From NCBI RefSeq assembly GCF_017591425.1, contig NW_024464918.1, forward strand, positions 25,076,001-25,140,000: a stretch of DNA of 64,000 nucleotides, read 5' to 3'. Below, in pieces: positions 12,661 to 23,800 of the stretch. Positions within the stretch are counted from its first letter, which is position 1; every line of letters starts with the position of its first letter. The DNA is from Ochotona curzoniae. Lineage: Eukaryota; Chordata; Mammalia; Lagomorpha; Ochotonidae. Under the pieces are notes generated by a model. That model did not search any database. It was not told where the DNA came from and worked only from the letters and a program-made list of their open reading frames with translations. The translations under genes were made by a program, and so were the position numbers.

Positions 12661-13180
12661 AATAAACCACAAATGAATCAGAGAACAATGAGTTGGTTCC
12701 TCCTAAAGAAACATAAGGTCAAAGAATCTCGCCTAATACCGAGTATAAGCACTTTCCACTGCCCATCCAGCATACTACATTTTATCTTTCCTCTTCCCCA
12801 ATGAACCACTTTTGATGGCTGTGCTTTCGGGAAGATGTGGTTCCACCAAGAACATGGACTATAGCTAGAGTAGTAGAGACACCGTACATATCTACGAGTA
12901 ATATGTTTAGGTAAATGAATGGTAAACTAAAGACTCCTAGTGCTAGTGGATTGTGCTAAAGTTATATTTCCTGAAAGCAAAATTTATAGCCACTGATCAA
13001 TAAGGAAAAAATGTGTGGAACAAATATAGGGCTATATTTTTTTTTCATTCCCAATCTTTGGAGAAGGAGTTAGGTAGTTTAATAAGGAATTTGATTAGAT
13101 GACTTCTGAGGTCACTTCCAATTTACAGATTTACAGATCTTGGGATTCACCTAAAGATTCCCAAGGAAAAGATAATGATG
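12661..13180. other. Unassigned non-coding DNA
   Basis: No gene, repeat or regulatory element that I can support. Confidence 0.5.
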
Positions 13181-13315
13181 ATTTTAACATACGTGGTTAG
13201 GTCCCTACTGTGTTCATTCTCCTGAGGATTTTACACTAGTGGTTTCATTTAATCCTCACATTAACATAATGAGGTGAATGGTGTAATGTGTATTGTACAA
13301 AGGAATGAAAATCGT
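13181..13315 (-). mobile_element. MIR relic, antisense
   Basis: The block TTTCATTTAATCCTCACATT followed by AACATAATGAGGTGAATGG corresponds to the reversed MIR segment for 'ATGAGGTAGG...GTGAGGATTAAATG'. Short and decayed. Confidence 0.5.
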
Positions 13316-14624
13316 TAGAAGTGATGAAGATGTGCAAGCAGTTCTATCATTTCTGAGGCCCCTCCTACCCTTAATCCCCTTCTCTCTTATAAAACACAGA
13401 TATTTTCTCTTTTGGCTGCCTAATGCACAAGCTGAATTAGAGAACCCCAACCTTGAATTATAATCACCTTGGTGATATTGTCAGAAAGAATTGGGAACCT
13501 TTTTTTTTTTAACTTTAAGCCCAAAATAAGCATCATTTTGATGCACTGAGTGCAAGGATGCAAATACTAAATACTGAGATTGCCCTCCAAGAGGGGGCAG
13601 TCTATGCCTGGTCAGGGCCTGGGAATTTTCATCCCCATAGTATCTAGCAGAGTGATAGATTCAGGGAGTTTCTCAGTAATATTGGAATAAAAATAAGCTA
13701 AGCACAGAAGGGCTAGTTTGATGAGTGGTTGACTACATGTACACTCATCGAAGTAGTTGGGTGTTGTTCAGGCTTTCTGGCACATAATTAATGCTATCAA
13801 TTTTAGATCCAGGACTTCCAGCTAGCACGTGTGCATATGGGAAATATCTCTCTGAATAGCAGACAAATGTTACTTAATACCAAGATTCTCATTGCCATAA
13901 ACCCAACGATTCTTTTAAATGTACCTTAAAATCAAAGCATGTCATTACCATTCTGCATAGATATTCGCAGATCATATTACCTATCCAAAGATTTTAAATA
14001 AATAAAAGATACTCTGTAGATATAAAAGAAAGATAAAAGTCATTTATATTAAAATAACATTTCATCCATACAAGCCTCAGGCATGCCAACATCAGAAGAT
14101 AGTTCTAAAAGATACAGTGTATTCTTAGAGGTGTTTCCATCACTGATCCTGGTGTTGTCAGCATCAATAGCACAGCCACAATGCAGATGCTTACAGGTGT
14201 GTTACACTGGGCACCAAACACTTAACCTATCAGTGTCACTTAAGCTGTCACTGATTTAGCTCCAAATAAATCGCAATGTCTTTTGACTTTTCCAAAAATA
14301 GTACTGTTGGAAAATTCAAGTTGTACAAAAAGTATATAAAATATTTGGAGATTAGATCTAAAAGGTTTTAAACTCGACAAGAACTGCTAGGACAATTCAC
14401 TCTTATTTAATAAGAGTCTTGTATAAGAGTCTTGATCAATGGATGCCAATCAGATCACCTCAATTACAGGATCTGGCAAAAGTGCTGCCACAAATTTCCT
14501 AAACATGCTTGAGAACTGATATCAGTTGATGGAAGATATCAATTGATGGAATACAGTCTAGGTACAGCCTACTAAGTTCTTGAGAAGATGTACAGAAATT
14601 TAATGATCTCATATACTATTTTAG
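13316..14624. other. Unassigned non-coding DNA with a short tandem duplication
   Basis: No gene is visible. At 14518-14551 a 17-bp unit (GATATCAGTTGATGGAA / GATATCAATTGATGGAA) occurs twice head to tail with one mismatch. Around 14407-14434 TAAGAGTCTTG is also repeated. A weak L2-like tail may lie near 13620-13690. Confidence 0.5.
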
Positions 14625-14920
14625 CATTTATTTGTCTTCTTATTTCAAAGAGAGAGATGGTAAGATGAAGACAAAAACAGAGATCTTCCATCCATGTGTT
14701 TACTTTCCAAATTACCCGCTACATTTGGGGCTTGGCCAGGTTCAATTCAGGACCCTTATGGTTTCCCTTATGGGTGACAAGGACTCAAGTATTTGGCCCA
14801 TCACCTGCTTCCTTGCAGAGTGGCTGTTAGCAAGAAGCTGAGACAGAAGCAGAACTGAAAGATGCACACAGTAGATGTGAGGTTCCCAAAGTATCTGAGC
14901 CACGGTGCTAAATGCCCACC
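14625..14920 (-). mobile_element. Old lagomorph CSINE, antisense
   Basis: Read on the plus strand it shows the reversed body of the older CSINE class: GAGATCTTCCATCCATGTG, GACAAGGACTCAAGTATTTG, CCCATCACCTGCTTCCTTGC and GAAGCTGAGACAGAAGCAGA, ending AATGCCCACC. Heavily diverged. It accounts for the 114- and 76-codon minus-strand frames in this area. Confidence 0.7.
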
Positions 14921-16740
14921 TTCTATTAAATGCTTCTTGAATGAGATTGAAATCGGTAAGAGGATAAAGTAGATTTTGTGGCATCCATAAAGGTGGTCTT
15001 GATTCACTGTGAGGAATGTTTTCTTGATCACCAGAAGACATTATTCCCTGATGAAACTCAAGAGAATATAGAGTTAATTTACGCATGTAGAAAAGCTAAT
15101 CAACAAAGAACAGGTGCACCACAAATATGATAGATTGACTGGCAGAGCTACAGGCAATTGTGTATTTAGCTGATTCCAAGACTGGGCACAAGGCCTTCTC
15201 TGTCTCACAAGTGCAAGGGGTCATCTCAGGAAAAAGGTGAGCTCAGAGGAAGGTGGTTGTCAACAGTTGCTAGGAGATCAGCAGTCCACAAAGAAAACAG
15301 AGGAAGTAAGTTGGGATGGAGTGTGAAAGCGTCAATGTAAGCAAAGGGTTAAGAATAGCAGTGATATAGTAGCCAGTCCAGGAATTGGTGACCGAGGTTC
15401 CAGGAGCCACAAAGCACCTGGTGTTCTTTGAATTAAATCCTCTTGTGTGTGTGCATTCTGACCTGGAATGGGTCCTGCTGGGTAGCAGACACCCACGTTG
15501 TCTTCTATAACTATTGTTTTCTACATCCTGGTGTGATAGCAATGCCCAGTTTATGAGCTTCCTTGCACCCTGTTCCCAAGACACCTTCTACCTTTATATC
15601 TCTGGTTGTAGAGCCAGCTCACTCTGGCTGTGTGAGGCAAACATCTGTTCACCATATTGCTTTGATCACAGAAGTATCTTTTGCTCCCTTGAGGGATGGG
15701 GAACATGGAGTGTCATTTCAAACAGGAATTCTGGCAGAGCTTTAAAGATCAGCTTCAGAGTTTCCCCCCAGGTTCCTTCTCTAAAGCTAAGCACATACAG
15801 CTCAGTCTTGCCATACGTTGCACACCTGCCCAAAATTCCATCTTTGAGACGGCTCTGGAAATCAGGCGCAACTCAGCTGAAGTTCACTAAGCAGTGTGTG
15901 ACATCACTGGAGCAAGCTATTGGGCAGCCTTCCCCCCTCCCCTTTTTGTAATGAAAAGATTGCCTAGGCTTTCAAATCCCATTATGAAGCTTCTTATTCT
16001 TTACTCAGAGCTTAAAAAGAAAATAATCTGTCATTTCAGTTTGATGGCAAAAGATGTTGTAGAGAAATATTTGTAAAATTGCTCTATGAGCACACTAGGC
16101 AGGATCTGCAGTCCTCTCTAGTCTTCCTTTAGTCACAGCTGTTAAGGAAATCACGTCTGGTGTGAACAGGAAGAGGGAAGGACTAAGTCTCAGGGAAGCT
16201 TTTGCAATTCACTAGAACATTTGTGGGGAAGAAAGGCCCACACAGATCCTTTCTTAAGGCATCCTCCACTACCCCTGGTGTCAGATGACAGGGAGGCCCC
16301 TGGCTGAGCGCTGGTTTGCATTCAGAACCCTAGTTGATGCAGCCCATGTGTTATTAGGAACAGTTATGAACCAGCAGCTCTTGTGGTGCCTGCTGCTTCA
16401 GTGTGGCTGAACTTCACTCACCTCAGGGCTCTTGGAGGATTCACTTTACACCGAAAGAAGAGCACAGGCAGCCCATCATGCACACTCTTCAGGGACACAG
16501 GGGCTGCACGACAGGCACTGGGGTGAACTCTTCTGTTTTCCTGAACATTGCTCAGTTGCTTGGTGAGTTCTTTCATAGCATGCTGTGGTATGTTACCCAC
16601 ACTTATGGAAGACATAAAATGGCAGAATGAGCAAGCCATCTGTCCTTCTCTCCTATCCCACTCTACCCCACTCGAATTTATTCAAAAAACTGGGGTAACC
16701 TATAAGAACCAGCCATGAAAAAGGAATAGATAATGTCCAT
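14921..16740. other. Unassigned, partly GC-richer segment
   Basis: Contains the longest open frame outside SINEs and simple repeats (15514-15951, plus, 145 codons, starting MFSTSWCDSNAQFMSF) and an overlapping minus-strand frame of 104 codons (15270-15584). Neither shows a recognisable domain, and both strands being open argues for chance or an old LTR. No splice structure can be defended. Confidence 0.35.
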
Positions 16741-16985
16741 ATTGGTTGAAAATGCACACTTGGGAGTCAGAGACACCTGAGACCTGAATCTCTCTTATCT
16801 TTGCCCCTTTTACATTAGTGACCTGGCAGCATATTCTTTAATATCTGTTCAGTTCCTTGTGTGTAATGTGGGGATAATAGTATTTTCTACCTCATTGGTT
16901 GTTATATGAAGATTAGACATCATGCATGCAAAGTGCTTGACACACTGCTTTTTGTGTTTAATAAATGTTAACTGACTTCAGTATT
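16741..16985 (+). mobile_element. MIR relic
   Basis: Sense MIR order: a GGGAGTCAGAGACACCTGAG head, then a TGTAATGTGGGGATAATAGT block, CTACCTCATTGGTTGTTAT, GCAAAGTGCTTGACACA, and a terminal TTTAATAAATGTTAACTGAC. Near full length. Confidence 0.75.
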
Positions 16986-17689
16986 TTATAAACGTTAACT
17001 GCTTTTGTTATTTTCCGTATACTCATTAGCACTAAGTAAGAATAAACACAGCTACGTAACCACAGGCAAGTCTGTACCACACCAAGGAAAACAACTATTT
17101 CATTCATCTCTGTAACATCTTAAATACCTGGAATTATTCTTAGTCTAGATTTGACCATTGATTAGTTTGGTTGCTATGGTTATGTTAACCTAACCTTTTA
17201 GGCACTAGCTTCTTTATTGTCAACAGAAATGGCCGCTCTGTCTATGCTCAAAGAACATCACAGATGAAAATGACTGGGAAGAATCTTAAAGAATGTACCT
17301 ATGTTACTGGTTTACACTATTATCTAAATAACTAATATTTTAGAATTCGGAAATGTGAAGAGATAAAATCTGAGGGCACTGGGTAATAGACACCCAAAAA
17401 AGTGTTTATTTCAACTTCACTTACTCACATGCATCAATGAGTTGAGTAATTCATGATTCATAACAACTATGTCAACCACTCTAGGTGTGTATAGATCAGA
17501 TACACAGCCTCTTTGGGAACCAAAGAAGGCCTGTGCCTTTGTTTTCATTCCAATAATGTGCCATGGCATTTAAAAACTTTTTTTTAGGTTCAGGTAATTT
17601 AGTAACTCAAGCCATATTTTCATCACTGTACAGTGAAGCATTTAGATTACAAATCAACAAATATGAGAATTGTAATTAAATGGCAAAGC
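16986..17689. other. Unassigned non-coding DNA
   Basis: Nothing recognisable apart from AT-rich sequence. Confidence 0.5.
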
Positions 17690-17900
17690 AGGGACACGTG
17701 GCATTCAATAATCTTCATAATTATGTAAATATTCTTGGAGTATACAATGATAAGCACTTTGCATAAGTTATATATAATATTATATGCAATCTCAATTCTA
17801 GCCTATAAGTAGATAGCATCATCTCCATTTTACATAGGAGGAATGAATGAATGAGGACGTGTGGAAGATAACATGGTCAAACACACAGCTATGTACAGCA
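17690..17900 (-). mobile_element. MIR relic, antisense
   Basis: Antisense MIR order: a GATAAGCACTTTGCATAAG block, AATCTCAATTCTAGCC, then ATCTCCATTTTACATAGGAG and a degraded ACACACAGCTATG end. Confidence 0.6.
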
Positions 17901-18200
17901 TTGCTCTTTTTAAAAGTCTACTTTCCTTGTCTACTTTGTTTCCTTAAGGATGATTGACTGGAGCCGGCCTTCCTGTGATATCCACTTTGTGCTGATAGAG
18001 TGTGAGATAGAGTGACATTTGGAGCACTGGATGACTCAGGCTACCCTTAATTCTCCTTAAACTTGCAAAAATTCAAGAATGAGCTTGTGCCATTGATAGT
18101 CACGGTCTCTCACTGCTTATTAACAAAAACACGTACTTTATTTTATACAAGAATGTTTGTTAGGTACCGTAAACAGTACACTAATGTATGGTTTGAGGGT
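17901..18200. other. Unassigned non-coding DNA
   Basis: No feature that I can support. Confidence 0.5.
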
Positions 18201-18443
18201 GAGCCCTGTGAATTAAACAGTTGCCTGGGATGTCTGGCATGCTATGTTGCAGTGCTGGTTTGGAGTTCTGGCTACTCCGCTTCCCATTCAGCTTCCTGCT
18301 AATGTGCCTACAAATGTAACAGACCATGGCCCAAATGCTTGAGCCCCTTTTATGTAGGGGGAAACTGACCACCTAGGTTGGCCTGGCCCATTCCTGGCTA
18401 CTGCAGGCATTTGGGGAGCAAAGCAGCAAATGGAAAGGTAGGG

Positions 18444-18477
<34 letters not shown>

Positions 18478-18536
18478 ACCTGTAACTCTCTCTGTCATTT
18501 TGCCTTTCAAATGAATAAATCCAGCTTAAAAAAAAA
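18201..18536 (+). mobile_element. Old lagomorph CSINE with TG-expanded tail
   Basis: The body blocks are recognisable: GGCTACTCCGCTTCCCATTC, AGCTTCCTGCTAATGTGCC, CATGGCCCAAATGCTTGAG, GCAGGCATTTGGGGAGC, then the tail CATTTTGCCTTTCAAATGAA and an A-run. The pyrimidine-rich tail normally found before the A-run contains a TG microsatellite. Diverged, with no clear target duplication. Confidence 0.75.
18444..18478. repeat. (TG)n microsatellite
   Basis: TG dinucleotides with one CG interruption; 13 uninterrupted units at 18451-18476. It lies inside the tail of the SINE at 18201-18536 and is probably length-polymorphic. Confidence 0.95.
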
Positions 18537-18897
18537 GAAGTACATGGCTTCTAGCCTCAAGGGTCCTCCATGTAACTAGAAATGATGTAAACCTACATAA
18601 CCAAAAAGCAGTGTGCACCTATTTACCACAAAGTGTACTGGCTGGGGAAAAAACAAAAACCAGTGTCTTCAAAATGTAGAGGACGATTTCAAGAGAAAAT
18701 GGTGCACACAAAAAAGAGGATTTTGTATATTCCAGTCTTTTCAGATTTTTTTTTTCACTCTATGAATTCCACATTCAAATTTGAGTTTGGATATCCCCCC
18801 CCTCCATTTCCCATTTTCTGGGCAACATTTACTTCCTGTTCATCCCATTTGGTAATTTTGCATGAATAAAGAGCCTCCATGTAAGTATAAACATAAC

Positions 18898-19143
18898 AAG
18901 AAAAAAAAAAAAAAGCAACAGCTGGAGCTGAGCCAATTCAAAGCTAGGAGCCCGGAGCCTCTTCCAAGGTCTCCTACATTGGTGCCAGGTCTCAAGGCTT
19001 TGGGCCATCCTTGACTGCTTTCCCAAGCCACAAACAGGGAACTGGATGGGAAGCAGGGCCTCTGGAATTAGAACCAGCTCCCATAGGGGATCCTAGCACA
19101 TGCAAGGCGAGGACTTTAGCTGCAAGGCTACTGCACCGGGCCC
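18898..19143 (-). mobile_element. Pika-type CSINE, antisense, shortened
   Basis: Ends on the plus strand in CTGCACCGGGCCC, the reversed SINE head, and contains TCAAGGCTTTGGGCCATCC, TGACTGCTTTCCCAAGCC and AACTGGATGGGAAGCAGG. In SINE orientation it has the 5' end and body, but the pyrimidine-rich distal part is missing and the body joins directly to an A-run (18900-18914 as A on the plus strand). That orientation is odd and suggests a deletion or rearrangement at the distal edge. Confidence 0.78.
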
Positions 19144-19690
19144 AAGAATGTTTCATTATCATTACTGTGGTAGACAGTGTTGAGGGATCAAGTTTAGTAT
19201 TTCACTATTTTAAAAATGAATTCACTTGGTTTTGAAGATATTTGGCAATACATGTGAAATCACAGGAAACTATCCAAATGAAATGAAGGAGCGCATTGGA
19301 AAGTAAAGGGTGTAAACTGGAGAGGGAAATCATTATCTTCTGTTTCCAAAGCAACTCTTCCAGCTAAAAAACCTGATCGATCGAATCATGGATCAATAAG
19401 TTTGATCCTGGCTTCATCAAAGGCTCTACTGTGTAAAGGCTTATTTTTAAAACCCTCCATTGCACATAATGCATTATCATTATATTCGCTCATAGTCCTA
19501 TGATCTAAGGATGCTGTGAAATTAAACATGTTAGCAAAAGTTAAAAAAAAAAAAGTAGCCAAAAACTATTGAACAAGAAGCTACACAAAGATACAGAACC
19601 TTTCTCTTAGAAAATGCCTCACAGCGTTTCAGGCTCTCCCTCAATCTCTAGTTAATATATACTTCAACTGTAGCTTGAAAGGAAAAAATA
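19144..19690. other. Unassigned non-coding DNA
   Basis: No gene or repeat. A small palindrome GATCGATCGAATCATGGATC lies near 19375-19394. Confidence 0.45.
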
Positions 19691-19912
19691 TTACGAGAAG
19701 TAAAACCTTTCAGTGTGGAGGACGAAGCAGCAGAGCACCATGAAGAGAGCGAGGATGGCCCTGCGCCATACCAGTACCATCGCCCTCTCCTCACCAAGTG
19801 TCATAGGCAGAGCCACTTCCCAAAGGCAGGTCCTGAAGGATATAGAGGTGTATCTTGCACAGAAGAGAAGCCCGTGGTGTGTGTGAGTGTGTGTGCAGAT
19901 ATCAGGTAGCAA
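19691..19912 (-). other. Candidate coding exon with signal-anchor-like peptide (speculative)
   Basis: This minus-strand frame is GC-richer than its surroundings. An internal ATG in good Kozak context (G at -3, G at +4; about 19782) begins MVLVWRRAILALFMVLCCFV, a basic start followed by a hydrophobic run, as in a signal peptide or type II signal anchor. A weak donor-like AAG|GTTTTA follows the histidine-threonine-glutamate codons, about 75 bp into the frame. The plus strand also has a 64-codon frame here and an ATG in CACCATGA context. I recognise no family, and chance is a serious alternative. Confidence 0.15.
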
Positions 19913-21228
19913 GTGTTCATGTCTCTTTCTGCTTTGTTTCAGTCCTTTGATGTTTTGTTGAAATTAATGTGCTCATTTTCTGTACCCATGCCCAGGAGCA
20001 TGTTGCAATAGGCAGAATTTTTTTTAAATCAATGAAATCCATTAATTAATCATGATAAATGCAGTAATTTAAATGATTGAAAATGCCTAGTATCAGTTCT
20101 GAATAAAATAATTCTTTTCGAAAAATAAGCACATATTTAAACTCCAGCTTTGGAGTACCACTCCAATGGTCTTAAAGTACAAGCTTGCTAGCCACTCAGA
20201 AAGTTGGCAAGTGCAGCTTTGATGAAGCAAAGCAGGCAGGGAACTCCAGGGGCTAGCTCTCCCCCAACCCTCATGAAACATGCCCTTCCTTTAGTTGTCC
20301 CTGATCTAAAATGGGGATCTGTTAGCAGAGACCCACAGTACATTTCAGCTATTAACATTTGTGTACACAGGGAGTTTAGCTTTAGCCAAGAAGGTGACTT
20401 AGACCCTGAGACTTTCAGCAGGTTTTAGATCAAGTTCAAGATTAGAAAAGGAATAAAGAAAATTCACTTAGTTGGGAGTGTAGAAGAGTATGTATGACAG
20501 GATAACAGACACAACTTGAAACATTTGTTTCTCATAGCTTTCTGAGTCATACAAGAAGTGTCCAAATGTACATTTTGCTTATCTATCTATAATTAAGTCA
20601 GCCTAACTTTTTATTAGCTGGTTAATCAAGGGTGACTACCATATCATTTGTTTGAAAAAAATGTTTTCATAGCTAAGCATATCTCCTAGGCCTCCTTGCC
20701 CATGTCCTAAAGCAAGTACAAAGCTCCAGTACAGTCTGGGCCCTTTTTGAGCCTATGTTTTTGTGTGTTTTTGGTTTTTGGTTTGTTTACCTGTCTATAA
20801 GTCTCTTAGCTAAAATGGAGTTGGTGACCATGAGAAAATAAGACTGACCAGAATATAGGTTGTAATGCTTGCAATACAAATGCTAATTGCTTTATGCAGA
20901 TCACAGTGGGTTGTTAATATAGAAATATAAGAAATGTGTTTTATTACTTAACTTTCACACATCCAGATGAGTTTGGGGAATTTCTAGTGATAGCTGATTT
21001 CAGAGTTCTGAGAACCAAAGTTATGCTAAATACATTTCAGGAACAGAACAGAGAAACCGAAATGCCTTTGTTCTCTTTCTCCAGTGATTTGTTTTTCCTT
21101 TAATTATTCTTCTGGATTGAATTTAAGATGATAGACCAATGTTTCATAAAAGCTCTCTATAACCTGTTGATTATTTTTATGTAACCTTTATCGTCACCAG
21201 AAAGATCTATTTTTAACAACCTTAATTT
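19913..21228. other. Unassigned non-coding DNA
   Basis: Nothing supported. T-rich and GT-rich patches near 20755-20790 are low-complexity. Confidence 0.5.
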
Positions 21229-21532
21229 TAAGTTTTTATTAAATGGCAGAGAGAAAACGTGAAAAGGATCTTTTATGCACTGATTTAGTCCGCAATGTCC
21301 ACAATAGCTAGGACTATGTGCCACCAAGCCAGGATCCTGGAACTCCATCCAAGTCTTCCATATGAGTAACAAGGACCCAGCTGGGCCACCATGTGCTGCC
21401 TCCCAGAGTATGTATTAGCAGGGAGCTTGATCAGAAGCAGAGTCAGGACTCATAGTCAAGCACACTAGCAGGAAGCAGAAGCCTCCCAAGCAGCAGCTTA
21501 ACACACTACAAGACAAGTACTCCAAGAGGCCC
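21229..21532 (-). mobile_element. Old lagomorph CSINE, antisense
   Basis: Plus-strand reading shows GGAACTCCATCCAAGTCTTC, AACAAGGACCCAGCTGG, GTGCTGCCTCCCAGAGT, ATTAGCAGGGAGCTTGATC and AGCAGCTTAACACACTAC, ending in AAGAGGCCC. These are the reversed blocks of the older CSINE class. Well diverged. Confidence 0.78.
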
Positions 21533-22329
21533 TTCTTTACCAACTTTATCATATGGCCTTCAGCCCCAGGCTATTTTTTTACCCTTTATTGATATAGCAA
21601 TTATTTTCCTACTTTCTTTGAATGAACAATGTAAGAGTCAGGCTTTGATTGGCCATGACAAATATTTAAAATATATAGCAGTTCATAAATGTGAGCTCAC
21701 ATGATCCAGGGCCAAGCCGCCTCTTTTTTGACATCTTCCATGTGTTCAGGCTTTGACTGCATGTCACATACCATGCCAGTGGCCTTGTTTCAGTACAAAA
21801 ACACCAAATCTAACTGTAACTGCATTTGTTAAAACTTGATTCTGCTTGTTTATTTAGTGGAACTTATCCATATTACATCTGTTTATTCTCTTCACTTGGC
21901 CTTGGCTTTAACAAAGGGAAGGATGGAGATAATGAAGAGGGAGCACAGTCAAGTTTTCTGCTCTGGCAAGGAGGGAAGGGGGGGGGGAACCTCCAGAATC
22001 CCTGGTTGTATGTTTGACTTTTGTGCTGAAACACAAAAGCTGAGGAACTGTGTAACCTTCTTCACTAAGGACATGTTTAATTAAAACTCCACTTTCCCTA
22101 GCAGTAGAGGAAGCAAGAAAGAGACACAGGTGGAGCAGTTACCATGCTCAGCTGCTTCGTTCTAATCAGAGCTTGGTTTTTCTATAGTGTGGTGGATAGG
22201 AGTTATTAAGTTATTATCTTTACCAACACTTTGCTGCCATCTACATTTCTGGACATATTTTTGTTTCCTACCTTCCTTCAGTATACATTACAGTTTGGTA
22301 GCATTGTACCTTTGGATGGTCTATCAGCT
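21533..22329. other. Unassigned non-coding DNA
   Basis: No supported gene. A purine-rich patch with a G-run lies at 21967-21989. Confidence 0.5.
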
Positions 22330-22500
22330 GTTTTCCCTTGTCAGACTGCTGATTACCATCATTCTACGAAATTATAATGTCCTGTTTGCTCCCTTGCTTT
22401 CCAGACTAGATTCTAGGTTGTGACTTGGAAGTACTAGATGGTTTCTGTCTTTGTATCTCAGGAATTTGGCATAGAATTTCAGAGTAAATGAAAATCAAAG
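22330..22500 (+). mobile_element. Possible L2 3'-end relic
   Basis: The order TTGCTTTCCAGACTAGATTC, a 'TCTGTCTTTGTATCTCAGG' block, then GAATTTGGCATAGAATTTC loosely follows the L2 terminal segment. Strongly decayed. Confidence 0.35.
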
Positions 22501-23514
22501 AGGATATATTGAAATACGTGTCTAGAAAAAAATAAAGTGACTATAAAGATTCAAAAAAATAAAAAGATTGTAGGATCAGGAACTGTTGTTTAAACCTTGA
22601 TTTCTAAGGACCCTTTGTTCCTAATGGTGTTTCTGTTCAGTGAGGTTCATGGAGTTCATAGAACTTTTCACAGAGTCAGCTTCAAACATGGTGCCCATAG
22701 AGAAATTACACAGTCTGCTGAAAACTGGCCAGGTCAAAGGATGCTTGTTTCTGCCTAGGTACTGAGGCTTCTATAAAAGGAAGGAAAAGTTAGCGATGTC
22801 AAACCAGAAACTTGGCTGTGGATTCTATCCAGAAAACTGCCTTGCGGAGATTCTTTAAACAGGAAATGTGAGCTGCCACTCCCTTTTCCAGGGGTACTGT
22901 TTCCAAAGGAGTCGTTAAGAAGGAGCTCATCAGAACAGAAGTCAACCCCCTGGAAAAGATCAGAGATGCACCGGAGAAGGCCAGGACGATAATGAGAGAC
23001 TACAATCTGGGCAAAGACATAGCAGAAGGGAGCAGGCAGTGGCAGGTGGTGGGGGAAGCCTGGGCAGCTGTTTGCCCCTTGGCTTCTCCATTACTTCCAA
23101 CAGCTGTTGGGATGGTAGAAGAAATTCAGAAACATATCTAGGGAAGGACTGTGCCTTTTCCATGGCACTTCCCATGAAAACAAAAGGCGCTGGTGAAATG
23201 TCAGGATCCAAATGATCAGTCCTTGCTTAGGGTATCTGGACTTTGCCAAGAAGGTTCAGATGAGTAGATGCCTACCTCCTTGGTCACATGCAGCATCTCT
23301 TAGGAGATATAGCATGTAGAAGGGCAGAAAGTACCAGAACTGCTTAGAGAGAGGCCAGAGTGTAATGGTTCTTTTCAATCGGGCTAAAAAGAAATTTTGT
23401 TTGCTTAAAAATGAGTAACTGAAAAAGGAATACAGGAAAGAGAAAGACAAAAACATATTGGTATCATAAAAATAGCTCAAAATGTGCCTTCCAACTGTGA
23501 GTAAACAAATATCC
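22501..23514. other. Unassigned non-coding DNA
   Basis: A GC-richer patch at 22.9-23.2 kb holds an 83-codon minus-strand frame (MDPDISPAPFVFMGSAMEKA...) and the 86-codon frame at 23256-23516 follows. Neither resembles a known protein. Confidence 0.4.
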
Positions 23515-23800
23515 ACCAGGATTTTATGCCCAGAGTGTGTCAGGCACTAGGGATTCAAGTGATGCAAAATGGATTAGTCTTGTGCCTCTCACAGCTTGGT
23601 TAGAAGATAGATGAGATAAAATGGTCACAACAGTTACTATTGCCCTATTGATATTGAAAACTGCCCAAACAGATAGTCCAGGAAAACTGACTCAGATTTA
23701 GAAGGCAGGAGGTGGGTGACTGGAGGAGGTAGATGAGAGTCCGATAATAGAAGGCCTCCCAAGTGAAACCTAGCAGCTGAGAGGAGAGGGATAGAGCTTG
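23515..23800 (+). mobile_element. L2 relic, distal untranslated part
   Basis: The order GTGTGTCAGGCACTAGGGAT, 'TTGTGCCTCTCACAGCTTGG', a 'GATAGATGAGATAAAATGG' block and finally GAAGGCCTCCCAAGTGAAAC matches the layout of the L2 segment that reads 'tgccaggcactgggga...ggaaggcctctctgagg'. Decayed and non-coding. Confidence 0.55.
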
